Below, piece by piece: positions 26,180 through 35,601 of a DNA stretch of 64,000 bases. The DNA lies in the NCBI GenBank assembly GCA_019187485.1, contig JABAQR010000031.1:66399-130398 (forward strand), in the 5' to 3' direction. How positions within the stretch are numbered: position 1 is the first letter of the stretch; each line of letters begins with the position of its first letter. The translations under genes and the position numbers were made by a program. The DNA is from Lysobacterales bacterium (GTDB lineage: Bacteria > Pseudomonadota > Gammaproteobacteria > Xanthomonadales > SZUA-5). The notes beneath the pieces were generated by a model. The model was given only the letters and a program-made list of their open reading frames with translations. It made no database searches and had not been told where the DNA came from.

Positions 26180-27068
26180 TCGGCTCGAAACGGATCGGCG
26201 CACCGGGGCGACGCTGCGCCAGGCGCGCCAGATCGACGCTCGCAAGCTGGGCGATGCGCGCGTAACCACCAATGGTCTGCGCCTCGGCCTGCAGGATCAC
26301 CGGACGGCCGTCGGGCGGCAACTGGATCGTGCCAGGCACCACCGGTTCGCTGGGCAATGCACCGGCCGCAGCGACCGCCAGTGGTACGCCAAGCAGCGGT
26401 GCCGCCATCCGGTTGGCCGCCGGAGACAGTGTGAATCTGCCGAGATAGAGCGCACGCCGGTCGCCCAGAAGATGTGCGTGCGCACCGTCGATGACGCGCA
26501 GGCTCGCATGCGCCTCCAGATCGAGCAGCGGTTCGCCATCGGCCCACCAGTGGGCCGCGCGCGCCGCACGGCCCGACGGCAACTCGCGCAACAAGCGCCA
26601 TTGCGCCCCACCGCCCGGGGTCAACGGCAGGCAATCGCCGGCGCGCAACAGCTTCGGGAAACCGGCAGCATCGGTCATCGCGCTGCGGCTGCCGAGCACC
26701 TCCACGCTATCGATGCCGCCGCACACGGCCAGATAGTTGCGCGCGCCGAACTGCGCCGGGTCGATCGCCAGCCGGGTGCCGGCCGCGACCGCCAGCGGAC
26801 GCCACATCGGCAGCGCAAGACCCTGCGCGTGCAGCGGCGAGCGCGCACCGGTGAGCGCCACCAGCGCCGGCGATTCGAATTGCAGCAGGCTGCGGCCATA
26901 ACCGATTTCGAGCGCGGCGGCACCGGGCGGATTGCCGACCAACACGTTCGCAACCGCATGCGACCAGGCATCGAGCGGGCCCGCGACCGGCACACCGAGC
27001 GCGCGCCAGGGATTGCGACCGGCGTCCTGCACGCTGGACAAGGGCGCGATACGGTGGATGCGCAGCAT
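26088..27068 (-). CDS. pxpC: 5-oxoprolinase subunit C (KipA-like, biotin-dependent-carboxylase-like domain)
   Basis: The ATG at 27068 gives 326 residues. Typical features are the opening IAPLSSVQDAGRNPWRALGVPVAGPLD, NVLVGNPPGAAALEIGYG, and later VPGTIQLPPDGRPVILQAEAQTIGGY compressed into the C-terminal half. These define the KipA/PxpC (AHS2) family. With PxpA and PxpB it hydrolyses 5-oxoproline to glutamate with ATP. It starts two bases after the pxpB stop. PxpA is not encoded next to the pair. Confidence 0.92.
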   Translation of the reverse strand: MLRIHRIAPLSSVQDAGRNPWRALGVPVAGPLDAWSHAVANVLVGNPPGAAALEIGYGRSLLQFESPALVALTGARSPLHAQGLALPMWRPLAVAAGTRLAIDPAQFGARNYLAVCGGIDSVEVLGSRSAMTDAAGFPKLLRAGDCLPLTPGGGAQWRLLRELPSGRAARAAHWWADGEPLLDLEAHASLRVIDGAHAHLLGDRRALYLGRFTLSPAANRMAAPLLGVPLAVAAAGALPSEPVVPGTIQLPPDGRPVILQAEAQTIGGYARIAQLASVDLARLAQRRPGAPIRFEPISIDSAQRLVVWRHERLMRLRIAALERLSR

Positions 27069-27070
27069 CG

Positions 27071-27733
27071 TCAGGTGACCGCGACGAAGCGCACGCGATC
27101 GCCCGGCAACAGCAAGGAAGGCGGCGAACGCGAGGGATCGAACAACGCAAGTTCGGTACGCCCGAGCAGATGCCAACCGCCAGGCGATTCGCCGGGGTAG
27201 ATCCCGGTCTGCGCGCCAGCGATTGCCACCGAGCCCGCGGCCACCCGCGGGCGCACGCTGGAACGCCGCGGCAGACGCAACGCTTCGGGCAATTCGAGCA
27301 GATAGGGGAATCCGGGCCGAAAGCCGATCGCAGCCACCCGATACTCGCCCGCGACGTGCAATTCCACGACTCGCGCCGGCGCCAGACCCGTGGCCTGCGA
27401 GACCGCGTCCAGATCGGGACCATCGTCGCCGCCGTAGCGCGTCGGCACCTCGACCAGGCGCGAGGGCGAGGGCGCGTCCGCCGCGAGCGTCGCCAACAAC
27501 GCGCGCACGCGCCCGGCCAGCGCCGAGCTGCCGCCCGCACGCAGCAGCGCCGGCAGGTCCAGGGTCAGCAGCAGGCAGGCATGGCCAGGCGCAATTGCCG
27601 ACACGCCCGGAAGCAGCGCAGCGCGCAGGGCGGCGACCGCACGATGGACGTCGGCGTTGACGCGTGGTTGTGTGTGCGTGCCCAACCGCAGCAACACGGC
27701 GGAATCGCCTAGAGGCCAGAGTTCGAATTCCAT
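27071..27733 (-). CDS. pxpB: 5-oxoprolinase subunit B (KipI-like)
   Basis: From ATG 27733 the 220-residue product begins MEFELWPLGDSAVLLRLG, matching the family's N-terminal GDSA motif; an in-frame start at 27781 would only add a weak leader. AIGFRPGFPYLLELPE, VAAGSVAIAGAQTGIYP and SPGGWHLLGRT are the AHS1 (KipI/PxpB) signatures. It forms the ATP-dependent 5-oxoprolinase with PxpA and PxpC. It heads the pair, with pxpC two bases downstream, and is divergent from the gene at 27847. Confidence 0.92.
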   Translation of the reverse strand: MEFELWPLGDSAVLLRLGTHTQPRVNADVHRAVAALRAALLPGVSAIAPGHACLLLTLDLPALLRAGGSSALAGRVRALLATLAADAPSPSRLVEVPTRYGGDDGPDLDAVSQATGLAPARVVELHVAGEYRVAAIGFRPGFPYLLELPEALRLPRRSSVRPRVAAGSVAIAGAQTGIYPGESPGGWHLLGRTELALFDPSRSPPSLLLPGDRVRFVAVT

Positions 27734-27846
27734 GCCCGAGTATTTCATCGGCGGCTCCGATTCCGTCGAGTCCGTGCACAAAACCGGCGACTGCTGTCTA
27801 CTCGGCTTGCATTTGCGTTACGATCCGGCCCGAGAGGGGGATGCTC

Positions 27847-28314
27847 ATGGCCAACGCGCGCACGCGCTACGACACCATTTGCGAATATCTGGTGCGCACG
27901 CACGAAACCACGCTCGGGCAGTTGTTCGGCAAGCCCTGCGCGATGATCAAGGGGCATGCCTTCATGGTGTTCTGCTTCGACGGCATGGCCTTCCGCCTCA
28001 AGGGGCGTGTGCGCCTGCAAGCCTCCGCGCTGCAAGGGGCGCGCTACTGGGATCCACTGGGGCGTGACGTGCCGAGCATGGACTGGATCTACGTGCCCGA
28101 AGCGCATTTCCTGCGCTGGGACCGCTTCGGCCTGGATGCAGCGCGCTTCTGCAAGGAAGGTTTCAGCGTGCGCGACCTGCCCAAGGGCAGCCTGCCAACC
28201 GCGCCACCCGCCGCCGACGATCCTTCGCAGCGCTCAGTGCGCCGTCTGGTGCCGAGCTTCTCGCTGTCCAAGCTGTGGTCGCTGGTACCGATGCTGGGAC
28301 GCGGGGACCGCTGA
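27847..28314 (+). CDS. Small cytoplasmic protein of unknown function, possibly TfoX/YjbR-like
   Basis: ATG 27847 lies six bases after GAGGGGG; an ATG at 27841 abuts that site and is less likely. The 155-residue product has no signal peptide or membrane helix. MIKGHAFMVFCFDGMAFRL and a later SMDWIYVPEAHFLRWDRF suggest a small alpha/beta fold in which a conserved surface-exposed Gly-His and aromatic residues recur, somewhat like TfoX N-terminal or MmcQ/YjbR domains. I would not name a function. A short hairpin GACCCCGTGGCGGGGTC at 28363-28379 may end its transcript. Confidence 0.7.
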   Translation: MANARTRYDTICEYLVRTHETTLGQLFGKPCAMIKGHAFMVFCFDGMAFRLKGRVRLQASALQGARYWDPLGRDVPSMDWIYVPEAHFLRWDRFGLDAARFCKEGFSVRDLPKGSLPTAPPAADDPSQRSVRRLVPSFSLSKLWSLVPMLGRGDR

Positions 28315-28533
28315 GCACGGAGAAGTTCCGCGATCCGCCACACGAAGACCGGCCACGATGCGGACCCCGTGGCGGGGTCGGGCGTGAGTCCAGTCCGCCG
28401 TGCGCACCGCACAACCGCCAAAACCGGTGATTGCGGAAAGATCCGAGACCCGTTGTCCGCTGCGCGGGCAATGCGATTCGCGACGATCTGACCGCCCCGT
28501 GGCGGGCGACCCGCGAGCCGCCCGCCGCAGGAT

Positions 28534-31038
28534 TCATTTCGGGGGGCTCCACTGCACCTTTTCGAAGGGCCGCAGCAACCAGCGACACAAAGCCGGCAGG
28601 AACACGATCGCGGCCACCATGTTGACCACGAACATGAAGGTCAGCATCAACCCCATGTCCGCCTGGAACTTGAGTTCGGAGAAAATCCAGGTGGCGACAC
28701 CCACCGCCAGTGTGAGCGCGGTGTAGAAAATCGCGATGCCAGTGGTCTTGAGTGCCTCGAAATAGGATTGCGAGAGCCCCTTGCCCTGCAGCATCAGTTC
28801 GCGCATGCGCGCGAAGATGTAGATCGCGTAATCGACGCCGATGCCGACGCCGAGTGCGACCACGGTGAGCGTGTTGACCTTGAGCCCGATCGCCAGTTCA
28901 ACCATCAGCGCCTCGCCGAGCGCTGTAACCAGGATCAGCGGCAGCACGATGCAGGCGGCGGCGAGTGGGTTCTTGAAGCTCAAGATGCACATCAGGAAAA
29001 CCGCTGCGTAGAGCAAATAGAGCATCGGCTGCTCGAGTGCGCTGACGGTCTCGTTGATCGCCGCAGCGACGCCTACGCTGCCGGTCGCCAGTCGCAGGTT
29101 GACCTCGTCGGTGCGATATTCCTCACCCTTTTCCTGCGCCGCCGTTTCGGCGGCTGCGCGCCGCGCGCGGAAATCGATGCGGTAGGCGTTGTTTTTCTCG
29201 CGGAACGTCTTCACCGCGTCGATGACGCGCGTGATGGTCTCGGCCTTGTGGTCCTCGGTGAAGATCATCACCGGCATCGCACGGCATTCGGGCGAGTCGA
29301 TCAGCCCCGAATCGGTCTCGACACTGGACAAACTCTGGCGCATGACTTCGGCGTTACGCGGCAACGCACGCCATTTCAAGCTGCCCTCGTTGTAGCCGGC
29401 GGTGACGATGCGACCCACGTCCGCCAGATTGACCACCTGCTGCACGCCGGGGACGTTGCGCATGTTCCAGGCGAAACGGTCCATCTGCTCCATCGCCGCG
29501 TAGCTCTCCGTGCAGGCGAAGGGGCCGACCTCGACGATCACGTTGACGATGTCGGTGGACAGCGAGAAGCGCTGGGTGATGGTGTTCGCGTCCTGGTTGT
29601 AGCGCGCCTCCGGGCGCAGCTCGGCCACTCCGTCCTGGGCATCGCCGATCATCATTTTCTCCGCATGCCGGTGGGCGAAGAACCAGGTGGTGGCACCGAG
29701 CACGATGATGACCGCAGCGACCGCGGGACCGCTGAACCTGGTCAGCAGCGACCAGATGTGATCGAAAGCGGTGATCTGGCGCAGTCGGTAGGCGCGCTTG
29801 CGGGCAAGATTGTTGAGCTTGGTGTAAGACAACAGAACGGGCAACAGGATCAGATTGGTGAAGATTGTCAGGAACACGCCAACCGTGGCGGTGACGGCGA
29901 GTTCGAAGATCATCTTCACCGGAATCAGCAGGATCGTGCCAAAACCGATGCAGCCGGCGACCAGCGCCACCGAGCCGGGAATCAGCAGGCGTCGGAAGGA
30001 ACGAATCGCCGCTTCCTCGGAAGACACCCCATGGCGCGTCTGCAACTGCTCTGGGGTACCTTCTTCGAGACCGCCGAAGAAGATCTCGCCACGGTAGCGG
30101 TTGATCATCTGCTCGCCGTGACTGACCGCGATCGCGAAGATCAGGAAGGGGGTCAGCATGTTCATCGGATCGATGCCGAATCCCATCAGTCGCAGTGCGC
30201 CGAGCATCCAGATGACCGCGATGAAGGCGGCGACCACCGTCAGTGTCGCCAACTTGAATGAGGTCGAATAAATGAACAGCAGCAACCAGGTGAAGGCGAT
30301 CGTCGCGAGAAAGAAGTACATGACCGAGCGCGCGCCATCGGCGATATCGTCCACCACCTTGGCGAAGCCGATGATGTGCACGCTGACATTGCCCTTTTCG
30401 AGCTGTGCGCGGATCGCCTCAAGCTTGTTGCCGATCGCCTGATAATCGAGCTTGCCGCCTTCGGCCGCAGTCTCTGGAATCAGTTCGGCTTGCACCATCG
30501 CGCCGGAGAAGTCCTTGGCGACCAGGCGCCCGACGATGTTCGCCTTCACGATATTGGTGCGAATGGTCTCGAAATCCTCCGGCGTCGGCTCGAAGTCCGG
30601 CGCAGTGGTCGAAAAGTTCGCCGGGATCACGTTGCCACCGGCGAAACCGCCTTCGACGATCTCGACAAAGCGCGTATTCGGGGTGAACACCGAACGCACA
30701 CGCGCCGGATCGACCTCGTGAATGGCCTTGACCGCCTCGGTGGCTGCTTCCAGCGCCGTGAAGAACTCCTTGTTGAACATGTTGCCGCTCTTGTCGATCA
30801 GAGCGACGAACACCCGATTGGCGCCACCAAACTCGACCTCGTAATCGACGAAGGTCTGCATGTACTCATGTTTGAGCGGCAACTGCTTGCGGAAGCCGGC
30901 GTCGATTCGCAACTGACTTGCCGCAGCCAGGAAACCGAGCGTGATCAACGCAAATACCGCGAGCACCAGACCGCGGTTGCCGAAGATGATGCGCTCCAGC
31001 CTCGGGTAGCTGACGTCTGCCGATCCACTGCCTGCCAT
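28534..31038 (-). CDS. RND-superfamily (MMPL-type) inner-membrane transporter
   Basis: The 834-residue protein has the RND layout twice: one transmembrane helix (about 25-43), a large periplasmic loop, then a cluster of five helices, and the same again. The second half carries VALGVGIGVDYAIYIFAR near 725-742, the usual proton-relay Asp in TM10. The matching TM4 segment reads FAIAVSHGEQMINRYRG, with His/Glu in place of Asp. The size and the presence of loops without AcrB docking motifs place it with MMPL/HpnN-like lipid and hydrophobic-compound transporters. It is the last gene of a five-gene cassette, 13 bp after the YCF48-like gene. The substrate is unknown; direction of transport is not decided by sequence. 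Confidence 0.88.
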   Translation of the reverse strand: MAGSGSADVSYPRLERIIFGNRGLVLAVFALITLGFLAAASQLRIDAGFRKQLPLKHEYMQTFVDYEVEFGGANRVFVALIDKSGNMFNKEFFTALEAATEAVKAIHEVDPARVRSVFTPNTRFVEIVEGGFAGGNVIPANFSTTAPDFEPTPEDFETIRTNIVKANIVGRLVAKDFSGAMVQAELIPETAAEGGKLDYQAIGNKLEAIRAQLEKGNVSVHIIGFAKVVDDIADGARSVMYFFLATIAFTWLLLFIYSTSFKLATLTVVAAFIAVIWMLGALRLMGFGIDPMNMLTPFLIFAIAVSHGEQMINRYRGEIFFGGLEEGTPEQLQTRHGVSSEEAAIRSFRRLLIPGSVALVAGCIGFGTILLIPVKMIFELAVTATVGVFLTIFTNLILLPVLLSYTKLNNLARKRAYRLRQITAFDHIWSLLTRFSGPAVAAVIIVLGATTWFFAHRHAEKMMIGDAQDGVAELRPEARYNQDANTITQRFSLSTDIVNVIVEVGPFACTESYAAMEQMDRFAWNMRNVPGVQQVVNLADVGRIVTAGYNEGSLKWRALPRNAEVMRQSLSSVETDSGLIDSPECRAMPVMIFTEDHKAETITRVIDAVKTFREKNNAYRIDFRARRAAAETAAQEKGEEYRTDEVNLRLATGSVGVAAAINETVSALEQPMLYLLYAAVFLMCILSFKNPLAAACIVLPLILVTALGEALMVELAIGLKVNTLTVVALGVGIGVDYAIYIFARMRELMLQGKGLSQSYFEALKTTGIAIFYTALTLAVGVATWIFSELKFQADMGLMLTFMFVVNMVAAIVFLPALCRWLLRPFEKVQWSPPK

Positions 31039-31051
31039 GACGTCGCTCCTC

Positions 31052-32149
31052 TCAGTTCGGCTGATATGCGGCGAGACCGTTCTCGCCGATGGTGAGGAAC
31101 TCGCTTTCGCTGATCGCGAGCACGGCGCTCATGACGCCGCCCTCCGGGAAACTGTAGCCGCGCAGGGTGTCCGAATCCGCAGGCAACAGCAACACGGTGC
31201 CGCTGGTACCGACCAGCACCGCCCGCGCACCGGGCACCGCCGCGCCACCGAGCAGGGTCGCTTCGGTACCGGTGTCCAGGCGCTCCCAGGAAACGCCCAG
31301 GTCGCGTGTGATGAAAGCGTTTCCGCGCAGTCCGAAGGCCACGACGGCGTCGTTGTCGAGGGCGACCAGTCCGAACATCGAACCCTCGTAGGGCAGTTCG
31401 CCGCTGGTCCAGGTCTGACCACCGTCGGTTGAACGGTACACAGAGCCGGCTTCGCCGACAATCAACAATCCGGCACTGTTCCGCACGATCGCGTTCAGGT
31501 GCGGGTCGCCTTCGTCCTCCCCCATGTCGGTGCTGGCGAGATCCTCGTCGGCGTGCTCGCCCGCATCCGCGGCATCTGCAGCCGGCTGCGTGGCGTCGCT
31601 CGTTGTTCGATCACTGATCGTTTCGACCTGCCAACTGGCACCTGCATCCGATGTGCTGAGGAACTGCCCGTAGGCGCCGATGGCATAACCCTGTTCGCTG
31701 TCGAGGAAAAGCACATCCAGCAGCGGACCTTCCGCCATGGTGTCGTGGTGCTGCAAGGTCCAGGTCAGCCCTCCGTCGCTGCTGTACACGATGACTTGAT
31801 CGTGTCCCACTGCCCACAGGCGGTTGTCGACGGCACTGACGGCGGTCAGCATGCTGCGCGTGGGCACGGGTACCTGGCGCCACTCGCTGCGCGATTCGGA
31901 AACGAGGATGTGGCCACGGTCACCGACGACCACGCCGCGGTCGCGTGCACTGGTCGCGTCCAGCAGCAGCGAGGTGCGGATACGCGTGATGTCGAGCACC
32001 TCGGCCGGTGCGGTCGAAGGATCCTGCCAGGCCGATGCCGCCGGGGCCGGTGTCGTTTCCTGCTGGGCATGTACGCCCGCGACGAGGAAAAGACCGTTCA
32101 ACGCGATCAGCAGCCGATGCCGTGCGCCGTGCATTCGATCATGTCTCAT
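31052..32149 (-). CDS. YCF48/BNR-like beta-propeller protein, exported
   Basis: ATG 32149 follows a strong GGAGGGAAGG site, giving 365 residues. The N-terminus (RHRLLIALNGLFLVAGVHAQ) is a signal peptide. The body holds repeated propeller motifs: VVVGDRGHILVS, SSDGGLTWTL, GYAIGAYGQFLSTSDAGASW, RSTDGGQTWTSGE and ITRDLGVSWERLD, i.e. BNR/Asp-box repeats as in YCF48/HCF136-like proteins. An acidic linker (residues ~200-225, many Glu/Asp) interrupts the propeller. It is periplasmic by prediction. In this cassette it lies between DUF1329 and the RND transporter, so it may be an assembly or adaptor factor; that is inference. Confidence 0.85.
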   Translation of the reverse strand: MRHDRMHGARHRLLIALNGLFLVAGVHAQQETTPAPAASAWQDPSTAPAEVLDITRIRTSLLLDATSARDRGVVVGDRGHILVSESRSEWRQVPVPTRSMLTAVSAVDNRLWAVGHDQVIVYSSDGGLTWTLQHHDTMAEGPLLDVLFLDSEQGYAIGAYGQFLSTSDAGASWQVETISDRTTSDATQPAADAADAGEHADEDLASTDMGEDEGDPHLNAIVRNSAGLLIVGEAGSVYRSTDGGQTWTSGELPYEGSMFGLVALDNDAVVAFGLRGNAFITRDLGVSWERLDTGTEATLLGGAAVPGARAVLVGTSGTVLLLPADSDTLRGYSFPEGGVMSAVLAISESEFLTIGENGLAAYQPN

Positions 32150-32212
32150 TCCTTCCCTCCGGATCGACCCGACTGGTGGCGGGCTGCAAACAGCCCGATC
32201 ATTCCCGATGCT

Positions 32213-32259
32213 CAAAAAAACGAACGCCAGCCGGGCGCTTGCAGGCCCCGGCTGGCGTC
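32213..32259 (-). terminator. Rho-independent terminator after the DUF1329 gene
   Basis: On the minus strand ACGCCAGCCGGG and CCCGGCTGGCGT form a 12-bp stem with an 11-base loop, followed by TCGTTTTTTTG. It lies in the 123-bp gap between the DUF1329 gene and the YCF48-like gene. Transcription from upstream should therefore fall here, leaving the last two genes to read-through or their own promoter. Confidence 0.85.
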
Positions 32260-32272
32260 CGGCAGTTCGCGA

Positions 32273-33631
32273 TCAGCGGACGCCGCGGCCGCGCAGCGCC
32301 TGCGGAGAGAACTTGTCCGGCGAAGTCTGAAGCGAGAAGTCCACCGGCTGCTCCATGTTATCGACACCAGACGTGATGTAGCGCCCGGATTTCAGATCGT
32401 GGTGGGTTTCCAGCGTGGTCCAGTACATGGGTTGGTCGTAGTAGTTGATGGTCGCCGCATCGCTGTATCGCCACAACTGGTTCTGGCTGTCGTAGTGGTC
32501 GATCATCACGATCTGCCAGCTGTCCTCGTCGAGGAAGAAGGTGCGGCGCTTGTTGATGTGACGGAAGCCCTGCTTGAGCGTCGCATCCACCACCCACACG
32601 CGGTGCAACTCGTAACGCATCAGGTCCGGATTGATGTGACCTGGACGCAGGATGTCCTTGTAGTCCAATCCTTTCGCATGCACCTTGTAGTTGTTGTATG
32701 GAATGTACATCTCGCGCTTGCCGACCAGTTTCCAGTCGAAACGATCGAGTGCACCGTTGAACATGTCGGTCATGTCGTTGGTACGCAGACCGTCCGAAGC
32801 CGTACCCGGATTGTCGTAGGCGACGTTGGGTGCCTTGCGCACGCGCCGCTGACCGGGGTTGTAGACCCAGGCCTGGCGCTGCTGGGCTTCCTGGTTCAGG
32901 GTCTCGTGGACCAGCAACACGCTGCCGGCCAGGCGCGCCGGCGCCAGTACCTCCTGGTAGAAATAGGTCAGCACGTTGTTGATGTCGGCGATCTTGTTGC
33001 CCTGTTTCCAGTACAGACCCAGCAGTTCCTCGCGAATGCGGATCGGCGTGAATGCGCCGGTCGCGGTCGGTGCCGCCTGATTGGCCCAGCGCCGGACCGC
33101 CACACCCTTGAACTTGAGCTTGTGGTTCCAGATGACCTGGTAGCCGTCGTGCGGAATCGGGAAAGGAATGCCCTCGGCGACGTCCTCGACGCCAGCGCCC
33201 TGCCCGATCATCTTGGCGCTGACCGCGTTGCGCTTGGTCCAGTCGTAGATGCGCTGGGGGAAGGAGGCCGAGCGTCGCGTCGGATAGATGTCCATGCGGA
33301 AGCTCGGATACTTCGCGAACATCGCCTGCTGCCCGGGCGACAGCTTGGCTGCGAAGTCCTTGTAATTGGCCTGAGTGATCTGGATTCCCGGCTTGTCGCC
33401 CGGGAACGGATCGGGATGGAAGTCGCCCAACTTGTAATTGGCGGGAGGCCGGGTGATGCCGCCATCCCAGGCCGGAATCGTGCCCTCCTTGTTGCCGGCC
33501 TTTTCGCCGCCGAGCGGTGTCAGATCGCGGCCCAGCCGATCCGCCTCCGCCTGCGGCACGCCGGCCTGCATTCCCGCCGCCATCGACAGGCCGAATATCG
33601 CGCCGATCAGGCGCAGCTTGCGGTTTTGCAT
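32273..33631 (-). CDS. DUF1329 family exported protein
   Basis: The 452-residue protein has a signal peptide (RLIGAIFGLSMAAGMQA) and then the DUF1329 sequence, including LGGEKAGNKEGTIPAWDGGI, RRTFFLDEDSWQIVMIDHYD and the C-terminal YYDQPMYWTTLETHHDL stretch. The fold is thought to be related to the periplasmic LolA/LolB lipoprotein-binding half-barrel; that is family knowledge. It follows the DUF1302 gene by 25 bp, the pairing seen in many beta- and gammaproteobacteria. A periplasmic carrier of hydrophobic ligand working with the outer-membrane partner is inferred. Confidence 0.93.
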   Translation of the reverse strand: MQNRKLRLIGAIFGLSMAAGMQAGVPQAEADRLGRDLTPLGGEKAGNKEGTIPAWDGGITRPPANYKLGDFHPDPFPGDKPGIQITQANYKDFAAKLSPGQQAMFAKYPSFRMDIYPTRRSASFPQRIYDWTKRNAVSAKMIGQGAGVEDVAEGIPFPIPHDGYQVIWNHKLKFKGVAVRRWANQAAPTATGAFTPIRIREELLGLYWKQGNKIADINNVLTYFYQEVLAPARLAGSVLLVHETLNQEAQQRQAWVYNPGQRRVRKAPNVAYDNPGTASDGLRTNDMTDMFNGALDRFDWKLVGKREMYIPYNNYKVHAKGLDYKDILRPGHINPDLMRYELHRVWVVDATLKQGFRHINKRRTFFLDEDSWQIVMIDHYDSQNQLWRYSDAATINYYDQPMYWTTLETHHDLKSGRYITSGVDNMEQPVDFSLQTSPDKFSPQALRGRGVR

Positions 33632-33656
33632 GATCCTCTCCCTCCTGTCGACAAGT

Positions 33657-35570
33657 TCAGAACGAGTAGCGGGCGGTGAAGGCCACGAAGTCGCGGTCGT
33701 TCACCAGATTGAAGATGCCCGCGCCCGAGAAGCGCGTGTAACTGACGTCGACACTCCACTCGTTCAGGTAATTGGCCTCCACACCGAGTGTCAGCGAACG
33801 ACGATCCTCCAGGAAATTGCCGCCCGGCCCCGGGGTAATGCCATTGACATCGTGGTTGAACGCAAAGCGCGGTGACAGTGTGAACGGCGAGCCGAAAGCG
33901 TTGTTGTAGTCGGCACGCGCCGCCAACCGGTAGCCCCAGGAGAAGGAGGTCGGGAACCCCTCCGTCAAGGTCTGCGGGTTGCGGAAAGCACCGGTCAGGA
34001 AGTCGGGGCCGCCACCGGTATCGGTGCCGTCGCCCTGGTAGCGCAAGGTTGCATGGTCGGGCAGGTCCCAAACCTTGGTGAAGCCCATTTCCAGCACGGC
34101 CGAGATCTGGTCGGCCGCGATCCAGTTCTCGGGCCCGAAGACCTTGGTCGCGGTGAACTGGAACTGGCTCAGCTCATGACGCTCCCATCCCTTCACGTAC
34201 TGACCGGGGCCGACCACGCCGAGCTGGCTGATGAAGCGGTTGACCGGCTGCGGAATCAGGTTGTTCAGCGGGCTCAACGCGGTGAACAGCAGTTCCACAT
34301 CGTCGACCTGCAAAGGCACATTCGGGCGATAGCTGATTTCGCCCTGCAAGGCGATGCCGGAACCCTCCAGCGTGGTGTTGAAGCTGAATCCGTAGAGCTC
34401 GATGTCCTCGGGGTATTCGGCGAAGTAACGCGCCGAATTCGCTGCCGAACTGGTCACGCTGATGCCGGACAGCAGCGGCAGGCGGCTGTGGTAGTTCAGG
34501 AAGAACAGGCCGAACTCGGTGTTGTTGAGTTCCGGCGAGAAGTAGCGCAGGGCGACACCGTACTGTCCGCTCTCGCTGGCGTAGCGATCCGGGGCGCGCG
34601 GGACCGCGGCGGCACAGGCACCCAGACGCTGCGCACTCAGCGTGGCGGCATCGAGCCCAAGCGGATTCTGCCCGGCGAGGATCGCCGAGCAGGAGGCGAG
34701 ATCGATTGGCTCGGGCACGAGGCCAAAGTTCAGCATCACGTATTCCCCACCGAGCGCGGCGAAGTCGTTGCTGCTGAAGTAGGTGCCGGAAGGTTCTGGC
34801 TCGGTGTTCTCGAACTCGAGCATGTACAGCGCTTCCATCGAGAAGTTCTCGTTGAAGCTGAAACTGCTCCACAGCATGTCGATCGGCAGGAAGGCTTCCT
34901 TCAGTTCCGAACCGGCCACCCGCAGTTTGGACAGATCGACCGGATTGACGACATTGATGCCCTGCTGGATGAAAGTGCTCTCGCCCCAGCTCACCACCTG
35001 ACGCCCCAGGCGCACCGACCCGCTCATGCTCTCGCCGACGTCGTAGTTGCCGTAAACGAAGAAGTCCAGCAACTGGGTGTCCTTGCCGACTTTCTTCTTG
35101 GCGAGGTCGGAAATGTCATCGCGGCGCTGATTCTCGAAGTCGTAGAAGGAGGTCGCGCGCATGAAACCGCCGAAGCTCTCCGCGTACTGCCAGGAGAGCT
35201 CGCCGGTCCACTTGATCGCGTTGCTGAAAACGTCGCCGCGCTCCCACTTGCGGTTGCCATCGTCCGAATTGACCGAGAATCGGCCGGGCAGCAGACGCTG
35301 CTGTGCGTTCGACAATTGTGCAGGGAACAGTACCGAGGTACCGGGCGGCGGCACCAGGATCGGCGTGAACAGATTGACCTTGCCGATCAGCTTCTCATCG
35401 ATCTTCTCGATACGCGACTGCACACCGTAACTGAGCGTGTTCGATGTGGTCAGGGAAAAATCGCCGTTGGTGTATTCGAAGGCCAGCGCCGGCATCGCGC
35501 CGACCGCGAGCGCGAGGGTGACGGCAGCCGTCAGCGCACGGTGTTTCGGCGCGCGGGGAGTGTGCTTCAT
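33657..35570 (-). CDS. DUF1302 family outer-membrane protein
   Basis: I take ATG 35570, seven bases after GGAG; an upstream ATG at 35582 overlaps that site. The 637-residue product has a signal peptide ending ALA before FEYTNGDF. The rest is rich in alternating aromatic and polar residues and ends FVAFTARYSF, a beta-barrel C-terminus with terminal Phe. GRQVVSWGESTFIQQGINVV and the long surface-loop-like inserts are typical of DUF1302. It should be a large outer-membrane pore. It follows the lipase gene by 31 bp and precedes its usual partner DUF1329. Confidence 0.93.
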   Translation of the reverse strand: MKHTPRAPKHRALTAAVTLALAVGAMPALAFEYTNGDFSLTTSNTLSYGVQSRIEKIDEKLIGKVNLFTPILVPPPGTSVLFPAQLSNAQQRLLPGRFSVNSDDGNRKWERGDVFSNAIKWTGELSWQYAESFGGFMRATSFYDFENQRRDDISDLAKKKVGKDTQLLDFFVYGNYDVGESMSGSVRLGRQVVSWGESTFIQQGINVVNPVDLSKLRVAGSELKEAFLPIDMLWSSFSFNENFSMEALYMLEFENTEPEPSGTYFSSNDFAALGGEYVMLNFGLVPEPIDLASCSAILAGQNPLGLDAATLSAQRLGACAAAVPRAPDRYASESGQYGVALRYFSPELNNTEFGLFFLNYHSRLPLLSGISVTSSAANSARYFAEYPEDIELYGFSFNTTLEGSGIALQGEISYRPNVPLQVDDVELLFTALSPLNNLIPQPVNRFISQLGVVGPGQYVKGWERHELSQFQFTATKVFGPENWIAADQISAVLEMGFTKVWDLPDHATLRYQGDGTDTGGGPDFLTGAFRNPQTLTEGFPTSFSWGYRLAARADYNNAFGSPFTLSPRFAFNHDVNGITPGPGGNFLEDRRSLTLGVEANYLNEWSVDVSYTRFSGAGIFNLVNDRDFVAFTARYSF

Positions 35571-35601
35571 AGTGTTCTCCATGGTCGATTCGCGTCGAAG
35601 G

